From the NCBI GenBank assembly GCA_037951105.1, contig JBAMJV010002965.1, positions 62,001-126,000 of the forward strand: 64,000 bases of DNA, given 5' to 3'. Positions within the stretch are counted from its first letter, which is position 1, and every line of letters starts with the position of its first letter. Position numbers and translations under genes: made by a program. This document shows positions 52,301 through 61,300 of the stretch, piece after piece. This DNA is from Echinarachnius parma. Its lineage: Eukaryota > Echinodermata > Echinoidea > Clypeasteroida > Echinarachniidae. The notes beneath the pieces were generated by a model, which worked only from the letters and a program-made list of their open reading frames with translations, ran no database searches and was not told where the DNA came from.

Positions 52301-55275
52301 AATGTTAACTTCCATTTATAAGGATATCATTTTTGGGTGTTGGTTCCCTTTAAAAATGAGCTCTGCATTACCTCAATCTGTTCTTCACTGCCTCTGTCAA
52401 ACAGGATGGCCCTGGTCATGCTGGCCTCGGCTTCCTTACCAAGATCTCCAATCTAAAACAAACAAAATCACAAAATAGTGCAAATAATAACTTATAGCTG
52501 TAGATATATTACATTTGAGGGTATTATTTCTATAACATTTGATCCAATTTGGTCATACAGTCAAACCCATCTATACAATATAAATACAAAAATAACAAAA
52601 CAAATTTGGTTTCCCCGGCCAGGATTCGAACCAAGACCTCTGGATTGCTAGACCGGTGCTCCAACGACTGAGCTAGGAGCCAATCTGTTGGTCGTTCGTC
52701 CCTGAAACCCTCGTCAATGTGCATGATGGCCAGAAGATATTATAAACCTAACACAAACCCAAAAAGGATAAGAAATCAACTTAGGGATGTGTGCCAGGGA
52801 TCACCAAAGTGATCGATGCACCATTTTTGTATGAATAATTTTAAACAGAGAGCAACTGACCAGAAATATACAACATAAATAGAAAATTGGGAAACTTTTC
52901 TTTGTTCTTTTCTCCACAAGCCTCCATGAAAGAATCATGGGAAAAAAAATTAAATTAAGATATTGGGGGAATGATACATTCAATGTATTATTTGTTAACA
53001 GCTAGAAAAGGCAAATACCTTTTTAACATCATTTGTGCGAATTTTTGTCAGCTTGTCAAGTGGATATATGCCAAATATTTTAAATTAATTATTTTGGTCA
53101 TTTGGGAAGAGCAAATTTGCTTGTCTGCTGAAATGCCATAAATCTTTCTTTCCTTTTTGGTAAGCTCGCAAGAATAGATATTTTCACCAAAACAAAGTCA
53201 AAATCTTCATACATCTTTGAACATTGTGACTGCTGTCTCGATGTACTTTTGGGCTTCAATCATCTTTTGCCTCTTAGGCTGGTAGGGTGTTATCTCCCCC
53301 GCACTCCATCCGTGTGTATAGGCCGATTGCCAATCGTATATCAACATGTTAGCCAGCTATTTTATCCCAACATGTTTTTATTGGATATTTTGGGGTACTG
53401 CACAACTGATTTCCTTATTGGCTATTGTCTAATACTGTAACACTACCTTCATTTATTGGCTATATTATCCCTAACTTGATATTTAATTGGCTATTGTGAG
53501 GTACTTCATCCATAAATTATGTACTTCTGGGGGGCTGACATTGGCTACAGTACTAATAATCTTTATTGGCTTACGTCTTTGAACATTGTGACTGCTGTCT
53601 CGATGTGCTTTTGGGCTTCGTCTTTTGCTTCTTGGGCTGGTAGGGTGTTATCTCCCCCACACTCCATCCATGTGTTTAGGCCGATTGCCAGTCGTATATC
53701 AACATGTTAGCCAGCTATTTTATCCCAACATGTTTTTATTGGATATTTTGGGGTACTGCACAACTGATTTCCTTATTGGCTATTGTCCAATACTGTACCA
53801 CCACCTTCATTTATTGCCTATATTATCCCTAACTTGATATTTAATTGGCTATTGTGAGGTACTTCATCCATAAATTATGTACTTTTGGGGGGCTGACATT
53901 GGGTGATTTCAAGTATGGTGTTTAGGGCTGGTGTTGGTGTTTATCAAACTGGTGTTTGTGTGTAATAAACACTAACACCGGCCTTAAACACCATACTTGA
54001 AATCACCCACTGGCTACAGTACTAATAATCTTTATTGGCTTACGTCTTTGAACATTGTGACTGCTGTCTCGATGTGCTTTTGGGCTTCGTCTTTTGCTTC
54101 TTGGGCTGGCAGTGTGTTATCTCCCTCGCACTCCATCCACGTGTTTAGGCCGAACGCCAGACGCATCAACGTGTTCGCCAACTTGAACTGTTTGTTAGAG
54201 AATACAAATAAGAATGGAAAATAGATAATACATTTAAAACACAAATTTATGGGCATAGCCATAGACTGCAATTGCTTCCAAGAAAAGTAATATTCAGAGC
54301 AAGATCTTTTTTGTTTTAAAATTACTAAATTTTGTGAATATTTGAAGATTTATGGTTACTTTACAACAAATGAAACAAAATGAAAATTTTTAATTTGATG
54401 ATTTACATGATTGCATACCTAAATTTAATAAAGAAAATCATTTGTATTTGTAAGTCAATTAATACACACTAGCCGGTGTCACACACACAATTATCTAGAT
54501 AATAGTTTTGTAGATAATTCACCTACGTATGTGACAGGCATGCTACAAATTATCTAGATAATTCTCCCCTGCGTGACACTACCTTATGTAATTGGTCTTG
54601 AAACTGAAGAACCACATTTATAAGCCCCGAAAATAGGACAAGTTCATGAACCTTCCATCAGTTTTCACTAATTAAAAGACAACTAAATAAACTAAAATTA
54701 TGATTGACAGGTCTCCCTGAAATTTACATTCAAAGTATGGACTGCTCATTATCTCTCCCAAGCTGAAATCTACACACATCCTGTCATTACAAGGCAGGAA
54801 TGCATACTGCTTGTTAGTTCTCATAAAAAGATAAAAGACAATGGAAGAAATGTACTCAAGAAATATGCAGCCCCTTGTAAATGACTTACAGCTGGTGGTG
54901 AAATATACAAGGCAAGAATGTTAAGTGACAGGATGAAATTTACAATTAATTTGTAAACAAAAAGGAATGTCTTAATACTCTGAGATGAAATGTACAAGAC
55001 AAGAATGTGATACTTCTGGATGAAATTTACAAGGGTTTTGTAAACAGGTTGGAATGTCACATCTGTGTGACCTTGATGTGTTTTCACATCTTTTATTCTA
55101 TAAAGTATAAAAGACATACCATCTCATGCAATTCTTACATCTAATTAATTTGAATGTGTTAAGAATTTTAAATAATATTCTGAACCCTGTAAGACATGTA
55201 TTTCTAGACATTTCAAATGCCTTTTGCACTGTTTATCAGTAATTCTCTGATGGCTGAACTCTTGTAGTAATCACC

Positions 55276-55306
<31 letters not shown>

Positions 55307-58300
55307 ATTGTATCATTTGTACATACCTTGTGGCCTGGGCCTTCGAGGGTTTCTCTGATAGCTATGGCCTTCTTGCAGTATTCAATGACCGGCCGGAGAT
55401 CTTTCAGCTGTTCCCTTGTAATGAAGTCATGCAACTTGGCAATCTGCAGGAGATAAATTTATCATGGTTGATGTGAATAATTGTTCTTATTGCTTAACTT
55501 TATTCTTGATTTGGTAAATATTAAATGTATATTTAGATGTGTAAGCTGAAAATTATTATCATATTAATTTTTGCATAACGTAATTACTGTTAAAACGTTG
55601 TAACAATGTAACCCAATATGTTTTTATGATCTATCTCTAATTTTCAAATTACAAAGAACTTTCTTTCATTCAGCCATTGGCCAAAGGAATGCTTTGATCA
55701 AGAAAACCATTATCTGTATATAAACCTGACATGAACGTGAAGGATACAAATTAAATCAGGTATAAGTGTTTAATAAGTTTTGATATATATACAGACATAC
55801 AAGTAAATTCAAACAGGGGAAACAGACCAGCAAAAGAACTGACCACAAACAATATGATTAACCTAACTTCATCAAACAGCTCTCCACAGAGGTCATAGAC
55901 TATATATTATAATGAGCCCTGTGACCTTTGACATTTGACCTAATGATCCCAAAATCTACTCAGTTCATTGGCTCCTCAAGATACATACACGTACCAAGTT
56001 TGATAGTAATCCATCCATCGGTTCTTAACTATGTACAGACAATCCCCAAAACATACATTAACTCCTCTGGCCACTTTGCTGCAGAGGCATAATCAAATTT
56101 TTTTAAAATTAGCTTACCTCGTCAAACAGCTCTCCGCAGAGGTCGTAGAGTTCAACCAATCGCTCCGGCTGGGATCCTAACTCCTCAGTCTCTATCAGGA
56201 GAACCTTGTCCACGATGCCTTTGGCCTGCTGGTACTGTCCTGCTTGGACCCTGAGAAAGAAAATAACGACAAGATGAGCAAACATAACGTCATACATAAA
56301 GGCAATCACATGGTCGCACATATTTTGTTTGTAGTTATTGTTGTTGTCAGGTTTGTTATCGTTGTTGTTATCGATCTTTTATCTTTTTGTTACTAGGCAC
56401 TGCAGGCAATCAGTGGTTAGTCTTCTGTCATCATAATGGTAGCAACTTAATTTTGAGATGTTATTGTTGGCATTAATATTGTTTTTTGATGTGTGCTAGG
56501 CACTAGCCTACGAAAAATTATAATTTTCTCTCATTATGGTCTCACTTAATATATTTGTGCAGTTATTGTAGTCGTTGGCATTGATATTGTTAGGTGTTAT
56601 TAATCTTGTTAACTCTTGGATACTTACAGTATGTGTGCTAGGCACTGCAGCCGATCAGCGGTCAGTTTTCTGTCATGTTTTACTACTACTACTAATTATA
56701 ATAATAACAGTTATTTGATAGAGCGCTATTCACTTGAGTTTCGCATGGTCTCACTTAATTTAATTATTTGTGCGCAGTTATATGTTCTTGGTTATGTTGT
56801 TATTAATCTTGTTATCTTTGGATACTTACAGGATGTGTGCTAGGCACTGCAGCCAATCAGCGGTCAGTTTCCTGTCATTTTATAATACTACTACTACAAC
56901 TAATAATAATAACGGTTATTTATTTAAATATTTGTGTGCAGCTACTGTTGTTGGTTGTATTGTTATTAACCCGTTCAGGACTAGTCCCGAAAAATATTCA
57001 GGCTTAGGTCTATGGATAATACATGTTGTGAAAAACTCAGTCCATCCTGATCAGGTTAATCTCCTTATCTTTTGGTTACTTACAAAATGTGTGCTAGGCA
57101 CTGCAGCCGATCAGCGGTCAGTTTTCTGTCGTCATATGACATGGACTCGCTCATCTCAGTGTAGTTCATGATCATCTTCTCATACTGACCATCAACCTAC
57201 ATAACATAAACAAGAACAAAGAAAATGGAATGGCAATTAACTTACATAACAAAAACAGGAACAAAGGAAATTGGAATGACAATCAACTTACATAACAAAA
57301 ACAAAAACAAAGAAAATGGGAATGACAATTAACTTTCATAACAAAAACAAGAACAAAGGAAATTGAATGACAATCAACCTAGATAACAAAAACAAGAACA
57401 AAGAAAATGGGAATGACAATCAATATACAATACAAAAACAAGAACAACAAAATATGACACCTATCAACCAACAACAAATAGAGTATAACGAAAATATAAT
57501 GACCATCACCCTGGATAACAAAAACAAAAAAAAAACGAAGAAAACCGAATGACCATCAATCGACAAAAAAAAAATATATACCTACATAACAAAAATAAGA
57601 ACAAATAGGCATCATATATATTATAACCTTGATCCATCAATCTACATAACAAAATAACGAACAATTTAACGACCATCATTCTATAAGACACGAGTAATAA
57701 AATTGTAATTATATCACCATTGCGCTTCAACATCATAAACACCTGAAACATGTACATGTATGTCTCCATCCACAAACACAATTTGAAGTATGTTTTTTGT
57801 TTGTTACACATACCTTTCTCCAGTAAGTGAGTGAGTAGTCCGAGTCGTACATCCTGTCAATCATATCCCAGTCACACAGACACTCAGCCAGTCTTTTGCA
57901 ATCGTTAGATCAATTCAACTATGACTCCATTCACTTCTGAGGACTTCTTTTAATCAGTATTATTTGTTGAATAAAAAAGAAAACATACCTTTCTCCAGTA
58001 AGTGAGAAGCTGTGAGCTGTAGTCCGAGTCGTACATCCTGTCAATCATATCCCAGTCACACAGACACTCGGCCAGCCGTTTGCAATCATTCAGTTTGATG
58101 AGCTGATAGGGATATTCCTGAAGTGGAGAGCAAAAAGGTAATGTTGTGTATTAGAAAAGTCAAGGCAGTTTGACAAAACATTGTAAACAAACAATAAAAA
58201 AGGAAATACAAACAATTCAATTTAAAGAAGGACATACATGGTCAATAAAGTTGCCTGCAACAAGAATTTTGGAAGAAAACTCACCTCACATTTGCGGTCC

Positions 58301-61300
58301 ATGTTTGACACATTCTCAAAGTAGTTTGCCAGCTTTTGATGCCACCATTTCATCGCCTCCGTGTTGACACCACCCTCCTCCCCCTCCTCCTCATCCTCCC
58401 CTGCTAGCTGGGCATTGAAGTACTTCTTACGGATAGCCTGTAGTGGAATGAAAAAGAATCAAGTTTTTAAAAGAACTAGATGGAAAATTATGCCTCCGCT
58501 ATATCAAGTGATTCGTATATCAAGCCCAAATTAACATGCGCTGAATTAATTCTGTAAATTCAATAGTAATGGTGATCCCTCAATCAGATCTCAAGATAAA
58601 CCAATAACGCGCTATTTTTGCATATATAATAGACCATGACATTGACCTTTAACCTAAATATCTAATTAGTTCATTGGCTCCAAAAGATACAAATTAGTAC
58701 CAAGTTTGATGGTAATTTGTCAACTGGATCTCAATATATCGCAATTTCAAGCAAGTTCTTGCTTATACTGAGTCCTGTGACCTTGACCTTTGACCCCATG
58801 ACTCCAAAATGTTTTGGCTTCATTGGCTCCCTAACTAGTAACAAGTTTGATTGAAACCTGACATTCAATTCTTGTTTTTTACAATTACAAGCTATTTTTA
58901 ATGATTCCTTTGACCTCATGACCCCAACATTAGATGGCTACATTGGCTAGCCTGTAGAGTGGAATGAAAATAAATCAAGTCTTTAAAAACAATGTATCTG
59001 TAATTGAATGAAAGCAAAATAAGATTGCTTTGAAATGAATGGATTAGACTGATTGCACCAACAACTTTTCATGAATGAATAATTCATCAAATAAAATAGG
59101 GTTTAAAATAAATGACTGACTTGCCTTGCTGAGTGACCGATGGTAGAAGTCAACACGTCCCTCCCCGCTGTCTCCAAAGGGGCGCAGGAACGGGCGCAGG
59201 GCTCGGTACACACGGGCCCACTTGATGGCGGGTAGGGCCTGGGCTTTGAATGCTTTCTCTCCCTTCTCGCTGGCCCCTTGTTATATAATAGTAATAATAA
59301 TAATAATAATAATATATTTATGTAGCGCATACCGTAAAACTCCGTGTATAAGGCGCACTTTTTTCCGTCAGAAAAAATTTCAAAGTCGGGGGTGCGCCTT
59401 ATACACAGGTACAGCACCAAAAAAAAAAAAAAAAAAAATTTTTTTTTTTTTTTTTTAAAGATTTTTTTTTGGGGACACCCTGTAGTCATGTTCAATGTGT
59501 ATTACACTGGTCTATAAGGCATGACAAGAGCTTGATGTGAGGGGAACATTTATCAACATGTACCTTTTTCCTACATACAAATGATAGTGGTTAGTAAAAC
59601 AAAATACAAGTTTTGTAAGCAGTTACACTGCAACTAATTGATTATTCAATGTTCATGAGTAGCAGCATTCATTTAATATTCAATTTTCTAACCAGTGGTC
59701 ATACATTTTTCTCATTAAAAAACAGTTATTAATGAATTTAGCATTTTGCATATTTAATGAGCATTGCTATCTAATGAAAACATGAATATTCATGAGCAGC
59801 AGTTTTTTAGAAAGTTACGGGTGCGCCTTATACACGGAGTTTTACGGTAATAGTCACTATGACTCTCTATGCGCTTGACATACTAAATTAAATAAACAAA
59901 ATACATCAGTTTGCACCATACATCAAAATAATACAATGATTAAGATAATGATTTTTAAACTTGTAACTGAACAAAATGGATTTAGATATCATAGATTCTA
60001 AAGATGCCAGATCATTTTCATTAGTTTGATCAACTTTCCGTATATCCTTGACTATATTTTACTATGATTGTGAAGAAGTCCAAAATAGTAAGTGAAAATA
60101 GACTTATTTGATTTACCACATACCTCGAAGTATAAGTTTATTAATACATTGGATAAGGAAGGATTGTCAATAACATTTGTGAAAGACATGCAATCATAAG
60201 TCATGCATGCCTGCTTTGCCAGTGCTACAATCATCAAAGTTGAAACAAATTAACACTAAACATGACAACAAGACTTGCCTTTCTCTTTGTGTTTCTCATC
60301 TTCGTTTGAAGGCATCAGGTTGTCTTCATCTCCAAGAATGGCGAGTAGTTCGGCCTCCAGGAGTCCTGCCGATGAACACTCTAGAAGGCACAGAGCTGCC
60401 GTCATCAAACTCCCGCCACTCTCGTCTTCAAATCGCTCTAACACCTGGGCCAGGAGTCTAGCAAAGAAAAAGAATATTTTTAAAAAATTACAATTAAAAG
60501 ATATATATTGGGTAGACTAGTAACATTTCCAACAAAGCACAGAGCTGCCACCATCAATCTCCCGCCACTCTCGTCTTCAAATCGCTCTAACACCTGGGCC
60601 AGGAGTCTAAAAGTATAATATAAATGAATAAGAGGTCAGACTGGGTAGTAAAAAGTCATGTTTATTTTAAAGAAAACTTATTTATTCAAAATCCTGACTT
60701 GTCAGGGAAACGTGCACGGAAGGAATGTACACAAATTAAACTGTTGATTTTATCCATGTAAATTCATCCTTTTATGATCAAAGCTGTATGCTGACTTTGC
60801 TATGTGATAAACTATCCAGCTAATATACATCCATAAGTTAATTTTATATATTAATCAGTAGATCTACGTACATTTTGCTTTTCATTTTCGATTCGATCCG
60901 TACGTCATTAGAGACGTTTTATAGTGCAGTCCAAAACTCTGATATTTATGTAGGCGAGCCATTAACTCAGTGACGCTATACTACTGTACGTAAACTGTCA
61001 TTTTCAAACTATACAAGTGATCTTACGCTCTGCACCAGTTTCTTTTCTACACGAGTTACGTAACACCTTTCACAATGCACAATGTCTACAGGTAAATAGG
61101 GAAGGAAACAACCATCTAGACACACAAAAGATGCATCGGCCACGGCTGTCTCGTCAGACTCGGCGACAGCTAGCACAGCAGATCCAGCTGATTCATGAGC
61201 CACGCCCACTGCTCCAGGGGTCAGCAAACTTATGCAGAGTACGGAGTTCTTGCTGCATATCGATCACGTTGTCCAATCTGCATTATTTTGAGAAAGCTAT

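Noticed and set aside
34996..52690. Possible tRNA genes at 35.0, 47.7 and 52.6 kb
   Set aside because: They share the same anticodon-arm region and degenerate boxes and are embedded in repeats, which fits a SINE family.
60256..60520. Plus-strand frames over 60.2-60.5 kb
   Set aside because: Antisense shadows of the NACHT-TPR exon 60279-60457.
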